A stretch of 49,531 nucleotides of DNA from SZUA-365 sp964635845 (GTDB lineage: Bacteria > Bacteroidota > Ignavibacteria > SZUA-365): NCBI GenBank assembly GCA_964635845.1, contig CAZWNO010000017.1:1-49531 (forward strand). Direction: 5' to 3'. The notes below the pieces were generated by a model, which searched no databases, was not told where the DNA came from, and saw nothing but the letters and a program-made list of their open reading frames with translations. Of this stretch, positions 15,282-24,082 are shown piece by piece. Every line of letters starts with the position of its first letter. Positions within the stretch are counted from its first letter, which is position 1. Made by a program: the position numbers and the translations under genes.

Positions 15282-16357
15282 TCACCAGCCAGTATCTCCC
15301 GATAGACCGCGGCGGTTTCCGCGCACATGCGGTCAATGCCGTGTTCCTTCCTGACATACTCCCTGCCGCGCGCCCCCATGGCCCGCATCGCGGCGCGGTC
15401 GCGCAGCGCCCGTCGCAGCGCGTCGGCAAGGGCGGCGGCATCGCCTGCCGGAAATACGAGACCCGTAACATCCGGAACGACGATGGACGCGAGGGCCGCG
15501 AGATCGCTCGCGATAACGGGGACTCCAGACGCCAGGGCTTCCAGATTGACATACCCGACACTGTCGAGGCGCAGCGACGGGAAGATCAATGCATCGGCAC
15601 CAGCGATCACATCGACGGGAGTGGCGGAGTAACCGTGAACGCGCATCGTTCCGCCGGTGAACTCCTTTCGCGCGCGTTCCCGCAGCCATGCGAGAAGCGG
15701 TCCGTCACCGATGATGTCCACCAGCGGCACCGTTCCGTCCGCATCCCGCAGGATGCGCAGCGCGTCATAAAGGATCTGCACACCCTTTTCTTCACAGAGC
15801 CGGCCGGCAAAGCAGAACCGGGGCGGTGACTCCGCACGCGGAGGCGGGAGTTCCGGAAGCGCGATTCCATGGGCGACGACGTGAAGGCGCCGGTCTTCCG
15901 CGCCGCGCACCTGCGCAAGGAAATGTTCGCGCACGGCGACGGACGGAACGATCACATCGGAGGGGTACCATGGCAGCCAGCGGAGATCCTCGAAGGTGTT
16001 ATGCGCCGTATATATGCGCCGGACCTGCGTGTTTCCAACAGCGAGGCTTCCGAGCATCGTCGCGTAACGACTGTGCATATGCAGGATCCGGACCTGTTCA
16101 CTGCGGAGACGGAGACGAAGATCGTGCAATGACACGAGGAATCCCGAGGGAGACTTGCGCGTACCGGATTCACCGTACAGCGGGAGATGCAGCACCCCGG
16201 GATCGTCCCGCAGCGCATCGTCCGGCGGCAGCCAGGCCGCGACGAGCGACCGCACACCGTGCCGCCGAAGCCCGGCCGCAAGATCGAGCACGTGCTTGCG
16301 AACGCCACCCCATTGCAGGGAATTGACAAGGTGCAGAACGGTCAGGTCGTCGTTCAT
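15242..16357 (-). CDS. GT4-family glycosyltransferase
   Basis: The 371-residue protein starts LTVLHLVNSLQWGGVRKHVLDLAAGL, the usual GT4 N-terminal strand-loop with a GG acceptor loop, and has FCFAGRLCEEKGVQIL and PVDVIAGADALIFPS in the C-terminal domain. The donor-site motif reads DSVGYVNLEALASG: Asp stands where Ex7E enzymes have the first Glu. The ATG at 16355-16357 overlaps the stop of the GH13 gene (ATGA), so both are in one operon. The donor sugar and acceptor are unknown. It converges with, and overlaps by 40 bases, the TPR-like lipoprotein gene. The second GT4 at 13518 is divergent in sequence. Confidence 0.88.
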   Translation of the reverse strand: MNDDLTVLHLVNSLQWGGVRKHVLDLAAGLRRHGVRSLVAAWLPPDDALRDDPGVLHLPLYGESGTRKSPSGFLVSLHDLRLRLRSEQVRILHMHSRYATMLGSLAVGNTQVRRIYTAHNTFEDLRWLPWYPSDVIVPSVAVREHFLAQVRGAEDRRLHVVAHGIALPELPPPRAESPPRFCFAGRLCEEKGVQILYDALRILRDADGTVPLVDIIGDGPLLAWLRERARKEFTGGTMRVHGYSATPVDVIAGADALIFPSLRLDSVGYVNLEALASGVPVIASDLAALASIVVPDVTGLVFPAGDAAALADALRRALRDRAAMRAMGARGREYVRKEHGIDRMCAETAAVYREILAGDHSSPGMGRPMLR

Positions 16358-17946
16358 CGTGCGCGTCGCTCCGGCAGCAGCAGCGCTGTCCTTCCCGGAA
16401 GAATCCGAATCCTGCCGTCCGTGGCGATGCGCCCTGCATCTCCCGGCCAGATGTGCTTGATTCCCGTGGACGGGACGCGCCATTCCTGCTCGCGGCCGGA
16501 TCCGTTGTGGAGCACCCATGCGCGCAGGGATCCGAGACTGCGGCGCAGCACGAGCAGCTGCCTCGAGGTATCGGCAAGCGCGATATCGCAGCTGCCCTGA
16601 CGGAGGATGCGATGCCGCGCGCGCAGTGCGTTGAGCTGCGCGATATGCCGGAACATTTCCGCTCCCATGTCGAATGCGTCACCGGGAGGCGCCGATCCCT
16701 TCCAGCCTGCCGCGAACATCGATTCGCGATTTTCCCAGTCCGGTCCTGTCCCGCCGCGAAACGCCTGTTCCGTTCCGTAATAGAGCAGCGGAATTCCCTC
16801 GAGACCATACAGGAACGTCAGCGCCTCGCGAAGCAGGTCCCGCCTCCCTCCCGCGACCGCGAGGAAACGCGACATGTCGTGGTTGTCGATGAAGGTCAGG
16901 AGGAAGCGGCGCGCGGCGGCATCGTAGCGTTCGAGATTTGCGATGCTCGCGGCGATGCGGCTGACGGAGGCGCCGCGCGCGAAGACGTCCCGCACGGCCT
17001 CGGCGATGCTGAAATTGAATACGGCGTCAAACGCCCTGCGGCCGCGGCGATCCGGATACGTGAACGGGGCGCAGATCGTGTCGTCTGCCGAGAATACCTC
17101 GCCAAAGATAAAAAAGTCTTTTTTACCGAATTCCGCAGCGCGGCCGCGGATCGCGGCCAGCCAGGCGTACCAGAATGCCATGTCGACGTGCTTGACGGTA
17201 TCGACGCGGAAGCCGTCGCAGCCTGTCTGTTCCATCCACCAGGTCCAGATATCGATCATGATCGCGAGTACCCGCGGATCCTCGGTCCGCAGGTCGTCGA
17301 GTCCGCCGGGCAGTTCTCCGAGGATCTGATACGGATTCTTCCACTCTTTCACTTCCCCGAAATTGTGGTACAGCGAGAGATCCTGCAGTGCCACCGGAGT
17401 CGGACGCTGCGCTGTGTCCTTCCAGACGAGCGTGTAGCCACTGTCATTCCAGACGTGGCCGCCCTCGGCGGTGCCGATGAGCGGACCGGTGTGATTGCAT
17501 ACCACGTCGAGATACACGCGGATGCCGTGCTCATGCGCGCGCCGGATCAGCCGCTTCAGGTCATCCATCGTTCCCAGCCGCGGATCGACGCGCTTGAAGT
17601 GCTGTATCCAGTATCCGTGGAAAGCGCCGGGAATGTTCATCTGCACAGGGGTGATCCAGATCGCGTTGATGCCCAGCGCCTGCAGATAGGGCAGCCGGCG
17701 TTCGATCCCCTTCAGGTCGCCTCCCTGCACCGCAAGCGGATTCCGGCGGTCGTGCGTTCCGTTCGCATCGTTGTTCGAAGGATCGCCGTCGTCGAAGCGG
17801 TCCGCCATGATCAGGTACATGCGTAGATCATCCAGCGCCGGCAGATGCTGCTCCTGCCTCGCCGCAAGAAATGCAATGGCTGCTGCCGCAGTGGCGGCGA
17901 GCAGAATGGAGACCGCGAGAATAAACGGACGGCGTCGTTGCTTCAT
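16354..17946 (-). CDS. Membrane-anchored GH13 alpha-amylase-family enzyme
   Basis: The 530-residue protein has an N-terminal basic stretch and a membrane anchor or signal peptide (about residues 7-28). It carries the four GH13 motifs: DVVCNH (147-152), GFRVDTVKHV with the nucleophile Asp249, IFGEVF with the acid/base Glu283, and FIDNHD (352-357) with the transition-state Asp357. A small beta domain follows. It should hydrolyse or transfer alpha-glucosidic bonds, probably at the outer face of the inner membrane. It is the first gene of an operon with the GT4 enzyme. It diverges from the histidine kinase gene with 188 bases between, in which I found no clear promoter. Confidence 0.93.
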   Translation of the reverse strand: MKQRRRPFILAVSILLAATAAAAIAFLAARQEQHLPALDDLRMYLIMADRFDDGDPSNNDANGTHDRRNPLAVQGGDLKGIERRLPYLQALGINAIWITPVQMNIPGAFHGYWIQHFKRVDPRLGTMDDLKRLIRRAHEHGIRVYLDVVCNHTGPLIGTAEGGHVWNDSGYTLVWKDTAQRPTPVALQDLSLYHNFGEVKEWKNPYQILGELPGGLDDLRTEDPRVLAIMIDIWTWWMEQTGCDGFRVDTVKHVDMAFWYAWLAAIRGRAAEFGKKDFFIFGEVFSADDTICAPFTYPDRRGRRAFDAVFNFSIAEAVRDVFARGASVSRIAASIANLERYDAAARRFLLTFIDNHDMSRFLAVAGGRRDLLREALTFLYGLEGIPLLYYGTEQAFRGGTGPDWENRESMFAAGWKGSAPPGDAFDMGAEMFRHIAQLNALRARHRILRQGSCDIALADTSRQLLVLRRSLGSLRAWVLHNGSGREQEWRVPSTGIKHIWPGDAGRIATDGRIRILPGRTALLLPERRAR

Positions 17947-18134
17947 GCGTGTGTTCCGTATCGAGTGCAGCGCTATGTTAGCGAAATGCGGGTGGAATTG
18001 CCAGACCCAGGACCCCGAGGCGATGCGTCCCAGTCACGGGACAGGTGTGATGCAGCGGTCGCGGCCGAACCGGATACCCGCACGAAACATGTATTTTAAT
18101 CTCCGGTATGGTAATATGCCGACACGAGAAATCC

Positions 18135-20207
18135 ATGAATCGCATCCTGACATTTACATCTCGGTCAAAACTGCTGCTCGGCGGGCTGATTGCGCTCGCG
18201 GTTGCCATCACGCTCTTCGTCTGGTTCGAGGTGTCGCAGAGCCGCGAGGAGCTGCTGCGCTTCGTCGATAACGAAGCGCGGATGCTCATCGAGACCGTCA
18301 ACCGCAGCAGCGCGACAACCGTCGAGGCCAACGCGGAACTCGAGCGCGGCATCATCGAGCGGTTGCGGATTTCGGCGCGGCTCGTTGAGCGGGACCTACG
18401 CGGCGGGAACACTCCCGCGCTCGCGCAGCTGGCGGGCGATCTGTCGGTGGATCTCATCGTCGTGGTCGACGATCGCGGCAGGGTAGCACTCTCCTCGCAC
18501 ACGCAGACAATCGTACCGGACACCACGCGTCCGGACAGCTCCGTGTACACCGAACTCCTCGATCCCGTGCTGCGGGGCGAGTACAGCTGGCTGGCGCAGG
18601 GGAACATGCGGACCCCGTGGTCGAACGAGCGCATGTATCTGTTCGTGCAGGAACGCGCCGACCGGCGCGGCGCGGTGCTGCTGGGCATCGCCTCGTCGGC
18701 CATGCTGGACATGCGCCTGCGACTGGGCATCGGCAAGCTGCTTCGCGATATCGGGACGGGACCCTCGATCGAGTATGTGGTATTGCAGGACGAAGAGGGC
18801 ATTCTCACTGCTAGCGACGGTGTGCGCGAAATGAGCGCGATCCGCTCCGATGGGTTTCTTCGCGCGGCTTTCGGCACCGACAGCGCGCGTTCCCGCATCA
18901 TCGCGTATGCCGGGACTCCGGTGTTCGAAATCGTCAAGCATCTGCATCTCGGGGAGCAGGGTGCTGCGCTCATGCGCATCGGCCTGTCACTCGAGTACGT
19001 CCGCAGCATCCAGCAGCGCTCGATGCATCGGGCCATCTTCATCGCGATCGGCTTCTTCATCACGGCTTCCATCTTCCTCGTCCTCCTGTTCACGCGTCAG
19101 CGCTACGGCATACTGCAGCAGGAGCACCGCAAGGTGCGCAGCTATACGGACCTCGTGCTCGACAACATCGCCGATGCCGTCGTGGCCACGGATGCGCAGG
19201 GAACGGTCACCGTATTCAATCAATCCGCCGCGCGGTTGCTCGGTCCGCCCGACGCGGCGGTCATTGGCCGGCCCTGTCGTGAAATCTGCAGCGGCGATGC
19301 GCTCCGCCTGCATCACACCCGCGAGACCGCGCTGCCGATCCCGTACGAGGAAACGCCGCTTTCATTGCCGAACGGCGAGCAGCGCATCCTTGCCGTGAGC
19401 ACCTCCGTGATTCGCGACGGCGGCGGTGCAGTGGAAACGATCATCGCCATCGCGCGCGACATCACCGAACAGCGCCGCGTCCAGGAGCAGCTGCAGCGGA
19501 AGGATCGCATGACGGCGATGGGTGAACTTGCGGGCGGTATCGCGCACGAGATCCGCAATCCGCTCAACGCGATCAATATCATCGCGCAGCGGTTTCAGCG
19601 CGAGTTCACCCCGGTGAAGGATGTGGATGAGTACCTGCAGCTGACGCAGACCGTGCGGTCCGAAGTGCAGCGGGTGAATGGAATAATCACGCAGTTCCTC
19701 GATTTCGCGCGACCCACGCGGCTCGCGCTCGAACGCTGCGATGTCGCCTCGCTGCTGCGTGGCAGCCTCGAGGTCGTCGGCAGTCAGGCCGCGCAGCGGA
19801 ACGTGCGGCTCCAGCTCCTCACGGATGATGGCCTGTTCATCATGGCGGACAGGGAGAAGATGCAGCAGGTGATGCTGAACATCCTCCAGAACGGCATCGA
19901 GGCTCTCGCGGACGGCGGCGTCATCAAGATCGTCGCATGCAGCCAGGGTGCGCATATCGCGATTACCATTGCCGATAACGGTCCCGGAATATCCGAAGAT
20001 ATTCGGCGGAAGATTTTCAACCTCTACTTCACCACGAAGGCGACTGGGACGGGACTCGGCCTGAGCATCGTCCACCAGATCATCAGCGAACACGACGGTG
20101 AGATCACCGTCACGAGCATCGAGGACGGCGGAACGTCGTTCCAGATCCTGCTCCCGACGGCAGCCGCGGATCCGGCAGGAATCCGCGAAGCGATGACGCC
20201 ATCCTGA
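18135..20207 (+). CDS. Transmembrane NtrB-type sensor histidine kinase
   Basis: The 690-residue protein has a first membrane helix (about 12-31), an extracytoplasmic sensor region of about 260 residues, a second helix near 298-320, a PAS domain (DLVLDNIADAVVATDAQGTVTVFNQSAARLLG) and a kinase core. The H-box is GGIAHEIRNPLNAIN with His471; the ATP site has QNGIEAL, DNGPGI and TGTGLGLSIVHQI. The likely partner is the sigma-54 activator gene 93 bases downstream. The chosen ATG at 18135 begins a typical basic-hydrophobic N-terminus. The signal it senses is unknown. Confidence 0.92.
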   Translation: MNRILTFTSRSKLLLGGLIALAVAITLFVWFEVSQSREELLRFVDNEARMLIETVNRSSATTVEANAELERGIIERLRISARLVERDLRGGNTPALAQLAGDLSVDLIVVVDDRGRVALSSHTQTIVPDTTRPDSSVYTELLDPVLRGEYSWLAQGNMRTPWSNERMYLFVQERADRRGAVLLGIASSAMLDMRLRLGIGKLLRDIGTGPSIEYVVLQDEEGILTASDGVREMSAIRSDGFLRAAFGTDSARSRIIAYAGTPVFEIVKHLHLGEQGAALMRIGLSLEYVRSIQQRSMHRAIFIAIGFFITASIFLVLLFTRQRYGILQQEHRKVRSYTDLVLDNIADAVVATDAQGTVTVFNQSAARLLGPPDAAVIGRPCREICSGDALRLHHTRETALPIPYEETPLSLPNGEQRILAVSTSVIRDGGGAVETIIAIARDITEQRRVQEQLQRKDRMTAMGELAGGIAHEIRNPLNAINIIAQRFQREFTPVKDVDEYLQLTQTVRSEVQRVNGIITQFLDFARPTRLALERCDVASLLRGSLEVVGSQAAQRNVRLQLLTDDGLFIMADREKMQQVMLNILQNGIEALADGGVIKIVACSQGAHIAITIADNGPGISEDIRRKIFNLYFTTKATGTGLGLSIVHQIISEHDGEITVTSIEDGGTSFQILLPTAAADPAGIREAMTPS

Positions 20208-20300
20208 TCCGCACCGTGATCCGACTTTCCGCCGCGTCTGCACTCTTGCAGGCCGGCGCGCATCATACGAACATACCGTTTGACAGACAGCGGAAACACC

Positions 20301-21668
20301 ATGACTGAATTTTCCATACTCGTCGTCGACGATGAAGAAGCACAGCGCGCATCCATCGCCGGTTTTCTCCGAAAAAACGGATTCGACGTACGCGAAGCCA
20401 GGAACGGAAAAACGGCCGTGACCCATGTGCGCGAACACCGCGTCGATCTCGTGCTCACCGATTTCCGCATGCCCGACCTGACCGGGATGGAAGTGCTGCG
20501 CAGTGTGCGCGAGATCAATCCCGATATTCCGGTGGTGGTCATCACCGCGTTCGGCAGCATCGAGACCGCCGTCGACATCATGAAGCATGGGGCCTTCGAC
20601 TACCTGCAGAAGCCGGTGGAACTGGAGGAGCTGCTCCTGATTATCGAACGCGCACGCGAACACCGGCTGCTTGTGTCGGAAAACCGCATGCTTCGCGAGC
20701 AGCTCGCGGGGCGCTACTCCTTCACGAACATCGTATCGCAGAGCGGCGCGATGGAAGAAGTGCTCAACACCGCCGGACGAGTGGCCGCGAGCACGGCGTC
20801 CGTCCTGATCCGCGGCGAGAGCGGCACTGGCAAGGAACTCGTCGCGCGCGCCATCCATATGGCCGGCGATCGCAGCGACAGTCCCTTCGTGGTCGTCAAC
20901 TGCGCCGCACTGCCGGAGACCTTGTTCGAAAGCGAACTCTTCGGCCATGAGCGAGGCGCATTCACCGGAGCCGAGCGGCAGCGCATCGGGAAATTCGAAC
21001 AGGCGAACGGCGGAACGCTGTTCATAGATGAAGTAGGCGACATCCCCCTGGCCATACAGGTGAAGCTCCTGCGCGCGCTGCAGTTCGGGCAGATCGAGCG
21101 GATCGGCGGCTCCGAGACATTGCAGCTGAACGTCCGCATCCTCGCCGCGACGAATCGCGATCTCGAATCCATGATTGCGGAAGGCGCGTTTCGGGAGGAT
21201 CTGTACTACAGGCTCAACGTCGTTACCATTCATCTGCCTGCCCTGCGCAACCGGCGTGAGGATATCGGGCCACTTGTCACGGAGTTCATCCGCAAGTACG
21301 CCGAACTCAACGGGAAGAGCGTTCACTCCATTTCGCATGAAGCGATGGATGCGTTGACGCGCTACGCGTTCCCCGGGAATGTGCGGGAACTCGAAAACAT
21401 CATCCAACGCGCCGTGGTGCTGACGCGCGACGATGCGATCACCATGCGCGATCTGCCGGCGAACATCACCGCCCCGATGCATGCTCGGTCCGAGGCTCCG
21501 CATGAACTGTTCGAACTGGGCGATCTCAACAAGCGAGTGGAGTCGCTCGAGCAGATCCTCATCAGGAAAGCCCTCGAGAAAAGCGGCGGCAATCAGGTCA
21601 AAGCGGCTGAGCTCCTCGGGATTTCGGAGCGGACGCTCCGCTACAAACTTGCGAAGCATCGCGGCTGA
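20301..21668 (+). CDS. NtrC-family sigma-54-dependent response regulator
   Basis: The 455-residue protein has three domains. Residues 1-120 are the receiver with Asp54 as phosphate acceptor and the switch Lys in YLQKPVE. Residues of about 143-375 are the AAA+ domain with Walker A GESGTGKE (172-179), GAFTGA (219-224), which contacts sigma-54, and Walker B GTLFIDEVGD. The C-terminal 40 residues are a Fis-type helix-turn-helix (NQVKAAELLGISERTLRYKL). The ATG at 20301 fits better than a TTG 21 bases upstream. The next intergenic region has a consensus sigma-54 promoter and a dyad at the usual enhancer distance, so the operon downstream is the best candidate target. Confidence 0.95.
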   Translation: MTEFSILVVDDEEAQRASIAGFLRKNGFDVREARNGKTAVTHVREHRVDLVLTDFRMPDLTGMEVLRSVREINPDIPVVVITAFGSIETAVDIMKHGAFDYLQKPVELEELLLIIERAREHRLLVSENRMLREQLAGRYSFTNIVSQSGAMEEVLNTAGRVAASTASVLIRGESGTGKELVARAIHMAGDRSDSPFVVVNCAALPETLFESELFGHERGAFTGAERQRIGKFEQANGGTLFIDEVGDIPLAIQVKLLRALQFGQIERIGGSETLQLNVRILAATNRDLESMIAEGAFREDLYYRLNVVTIHLPALRNRREDIGPLVTEFIRKYAELNGKSVHSISHEAMDALTRYAFPGNVRELENIIQRAVVLTRDDAITMRDLPANITAPMHARSEAPHELFELGDLNKRVESLEQILIRKALEKSGGNQVKAAELLGISERTLRYKLAKHRG

Positions 21669-21700
21669 GAGCAGATCCGCGGGTACGGTACATACGCGAC

Positions 21701-21741
21701 TTCGACAAATGCTGCCGGACGACGTCGACGAATTTGTCGAA
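21701..21741 (+). promoter_or_regulatory. Candidate enhancer (activator-binding dyad)
   Basis: A perfect 10-bp inverted repeat, ttcgacaaat (21701-21710) and atttgtcgaa (21732-21741), with 21 bases between. Its centre lies about 105 bases upstream of the predicted start of the sigma-54 promoter, the usual distance for NtrC-type binding sites. No T run follows, so a terminator is unlikely. Confidence 0.6.
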
Positions 21742-21800
21742 GGTCGGTCGTGAGAAGCCGCAATCCGTCCAATCCGACCCAAGCAGCGGAGTAAGTGTTC

Positions 21801-21816
21801 TGGCACGAAGCTTGCA
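21801..21816 (+). promoter_or_regulatory. Sigma-54 promoter (-24/-12)
   Basis: TGGCACGAAGCTTGCA agrees with the consensus TGGCACG-N4-TTGCA at every fixed position. The invariant GG and GC are spaced correctly, and the predicted start point (about 21827) precedes the first ATG by about 30 bases. It lies between the NtrC-type regulator gene and the small secreted protein operon. Confidence 0.88.
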
Positions 21817-21855
21817 GTTCTGATACCGAATCTTTGTATACACTCAGAGGCAAGT

Positions 21856-22200
21856 ATGAAACGTATCACTTTCCTTCTCGCCATCGCAGCACTCCTGATC
21901 GGTCTCGGCAGCAGCGCAGCCGCACAGGAGAAGCAGGATGGAAAAGCGGATAAGAACGCACTCACGAAGCAGACCTCCCAGAATCCGGGTCCGCGCTTCA
22001 TCGATGAAGACGGCGACGGCATCTGCGACCATCAGAAAGACGGGACCGCGAACAAGCGTCAGCATGCCCGTCAGGGTGCCGGCAAAGGCGCGGGACAGTG
22101 CACCGGAACGGCGCAGCGCGCACGCCTGCGCGACGGATCCTGCGAAAATGGTGCTGCACCGTCGGGCGCGGCACGCCAAGGTCGGCGGCAGGCGAAGTAA
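21856..22200 (+). CDS. Small secreted basic protein with one DxDxDG loop
   Basis: The 114-residue protein has a signal peptide (about residues 1-23, ending SSAAAQ). One acidic loop, FIDEDGDGICDHQ (residues 48-60), has the DxDxDG spacing of calcium-binding loops such as EF-hand or thrombospondin type 3. The C-terminal half is rich in Gly, Ala, Arg and Gln with three Cys. I recognise no named family. It is the first gene after the sigma-54 promoter and is probably co-transcribed with the related gene at 22358 and the barrel at 22735. Confidence 0.75.
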   Translation: MKRITFLLAIAALLIGLGSSAAAQEKQDGKADKNALTKQTSQNPGPRFIDEDGDGICDHQKDGTANKRQHARQGAGKGAGQCTGTAQRARLRDGSCENGAAPSGAARQGRRQAK

Positions 22201-22310
22201 CCGGTCTGAATGCAGAGTAACCGGGCTACATGCAGAGTAACCGGGCTACATGCAGAGTAACCGGGCTGAATGCAGAGTAACCGGGCTGGATGCAGAGTAA
22301 CCGGGCAATA
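22201..22310 (+). repeat. 20-bp intergenic tandem repeat
   Basis: Five 20-bp units (ccgggctacatgcagagtaa with variation at three positions) and half of a sixth follow directly after the stop codon. Each unit ends in gagtaa, like the gene end itself (gaagtaa), so the array may have grown from the stop-codon region. A 9-bp inverted repeat with a 2-base gap (22314-22322 with 25-33) follows. Confidence 0.95.
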
Positions 22311-22313
22311 GGG

Positions 22314-22333
22314 CGGGCGGTGTTCACCGCCCG
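22314..22333 (+). other. Intercistronic hairpin
   Basis: cgggcggtg and caccgcccg pair perfectly across two bases, giving a strong hairpin with an effective 4-base loop. The following bases (tcatttctcc) lack a proper T run, so it is more likely an mRNA-stability or processing element, or a weak attenuator, between the first and second genes of the sigma-54 operon. Confidence 0.6.
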
Positions 22334-22357
22334 TCATTTCTCCCAAGGAAGACGGCA

Positions 22358-22738
22358 ATGAAATTTCTTCTCATATGCATCGTACTCACGTTCTGCGGCA
22401 CCTCGGTCCTTGCACAGGATAAGCCCGAGCAAGGGGAAAAGTCCGGGCAGCAGGAAACGCCCGGGCAGAAGGTGTCGGACACGCATAAGCAGACCGAAGC
22501 CCGTCAGCAAGGCTTATCCGGCGGCTTCGTCGACGAGAACGGCGACGGAGTGGATGACCGCATGCGCAGCGATCTGCAGACCGGTGATCGCGCCACAGGA
22601 GGGAATCATCAGCTTCGCAGACAGCACCGCGATCGATTCATCGATCAGGATGGCGACGGCATCAATGACGGTCGCTGCAGCGGAACAGGCCTCCGACAAG
22701 GCAAACGCCGCGGAGCCGCGAAAGGGTATGAACAATGA
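22358..22738 (+). CDS. Small secreted protein with two DxDGDG loops
   Basis: The 126-residue protein has a signal peptide (about residues 1-20, ending VLAQ) and two calcium-loop-like motifs, FVDENGDGVDDR (57-68) and FIDQDGDGINDGR (94-106). The linker regions are rich in Gln, Lys and Gly. It is related to the gene at 21856 through the shared loop. The stop overlaps the start of the barrel gene (ATGATG), so translation is probably coupled. No named family was recognised; similar loops occur in many small exported Bacteroidota/Chlorobi proteins. Confidence 0.75.
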   Translation: MKFLLICIVLTFCGTSVLAQDKPEQGEKSGQQETPGQKVSDTHKQTEARQQGLSGGFVDENGDGVDDRMRSDLQTGDRATGGNHQLRRQHRDRFIDQDGDGINDGRCSGTGLRQGKRRGAAKGYEQ

Positions 22739-24063
22739 TGCGCGCAGTTGCTGTCTCTCTTCTGCTTCTGGCCTTGAGCGGCTCGCCCGCGACGGGACAA
22801 TGGCTGGGCACGGTCTCCGTCGAAAGCGGCTACGACGATAACATGTTTCGCAATTACAATGCCACGGAAGAAGCGTCGACGGATTTCACCCTCATGTACG
22901 GCTACTTCCCCGAGCAGGGCAGCTGGGCGGTCAATTACACGGGATCGCTGACCACCTTTCCGCAGTACCCCGAACGTATGTATTCCACACATGTACTCGG
23001 AGCATCCTGGTCCCATCTTTACGGGGAAAGCGATGGCAACAGTCTCACGGTGATCGGCGCGGCGAGCCTGCGCGCGGACAGGGAAGACTACACCGTATAC
23101 GATTACTCGCAGATGGCGGCATCACTTTCGCTCAGGCAGCAGCTGATCGGGGACCTGCCGTTGATGTCTTCCTATCGCATGCGCTACCGGAGCTATCCGA
23201 ATTTCGGCGAACTCAGCTACCTCGAGCACTTCGCGAGCATCGGCACCATGGTTTTCTTCGAGACGCGAACCAGCATTCGCGTACAGGCCGATCTTGGATT
23301 CAAGAACTATCTCAATTCCGTCTCGCCGACGCCCGCTGCGCAAGTCAGTGGATTCGTCTCCGACGGCAGCGGATCGCTGACCGTTGACGGCGGCGGGTAC
23401 GGAAACGGCGGTGGCTCAGGGAGCGGCGGCGGCTCAGGGAGCGGCGGCGGCTCAGGGAGCGGCGGCGGTCCGGGAAGCGGATCGGGGAACGGATCGGGGC
23501 GAATGAATATGGGAGGCGGACGTCGGGGCCTGGGGATGGAGAGCTCCGTCGACTATCTCATGTACGAGGAGCCCTCGACGAGCCAGCTCAGTGCATGGGT
23601 GAACATCGGGCAGGGACTCACCGAAGAGACCGGATTGAGTTTCCGCTACCTGCAGCGCTGGAACCTGACGGATCGCGGACGTGCCTTTGTCGGAGGCGCC
23701 GTGGACCTCATCGGCGAGGAAGAACTCTTCGATGATCCGTACAGCTACGAGAGCAACGAACTCACACTCACGCTGACGCAGGTCCTGCCCTGGACAATGA
23801 AAATGCAGGCCGGGGGGTACTATCTCCACAAGACCTACGGTTACCCCTCGACGCTCGATTACAGCGTTCCGGATGCAGCGGTGCGCACGGACGATCGCAT
23901 GGGCGGATGGCTGACGGTCAGCAAATCCATCGGCGGCGAATGGCTGCTGTTCGATGGGATTGAGCTGACACTCGGGTACGTCTACCTGCGGAACCAGTCG
24001 AACACGAGCGTGTACGATTACCACAGCAATTCCCTGAGCCTCGGCATCAGCACCGATTTCTGA
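22735..24063 (+). CDS. Outer-membrane beta-barrel protein with a Gly-Ser linker
   Basis: The 442-residue protein has a signal peptide (about residues 1-21, ending ATGQ), then alternating amphipathic strands through to NSLSLGISTDF with a terminal Phe, as expected of an outer-membrane barrel. Early strands begin SVESGYDDNMFRNYNA. A Gly-Ser repeat from 18-bp units (23413-23466) forms an external or periplasmic loop in the middle. It is the last gene of the sigma-54 operon. Whether it is a porin, a sensor or the exporter of the two small proteins cannot be said from the sequence. Confidence 0.78.
   Translation: MMRAVAVSLLLLALSGSPATGQWLGTVSVESGYDDNMFRNYNATEEASTDFTLMYGYFPEQGSWAVNYTGSLTTFPQYPERMYSTHVLGASWSHLYGESDGNSLTVIGAASLRADREDYTVYDYSQMAASLSLRQQLIGDLPLMSSYRMRYRSYPNFGELSYLEHFASIGTMVFFETRTSIRVQADLGFKNYLNSVSPTPAAQVSGFVSDGSGSLTVDGGGYGNGGGSGSGGGSGSGGGSGSGGGPGSGSGNGSGRMNMGGGRRGLGMESSVDYLMYEEPSTSQLSAWVNIGQGLTEETGLSFRYLQRWNLTDRGRAFVGGAVDLIGEEELFDDPYSYESNELTLTLTQVLPWTMKMQAGGYYLHKTYGYPSTLDYSVPDAAVRTDDRMGGWLTVSKSIGGEWLLFDGIELTLGYVYLRNQSNTSVYDYHSNSLSLGISTDF
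23413..23466 (+). repeat. 18-bp in-frame tandem repeat (GSGSGG units)
   Basis: Three exact copies of ggctcagggagcggcggc, flanked by decayed copies, encode a flexible Gly-Ser linker inside the barrel protein. Confidence 0.95.
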
Positions 24064-24082
24064 AAGACCTTTCACCCAAGCG

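Noticed and set aside
21701..21741. Terminator of the regulator gene
   Set aside because: The arms are 21 bases apart and no T run follows; the position fits an activator site better.
19362..22022. Very long open frame on the minus strand opposite the kinase and regulator genes
   Set aside because: The translation has no recognisable domain and mirrors codon bias of the two well-supported plus-strand genes; such shadow frames are common at high GC.
22201..22310. Possible CRISPR array
   Set aside because: Units are directly adjacent, 20 bp, with no spacers, and no cas genes are near.
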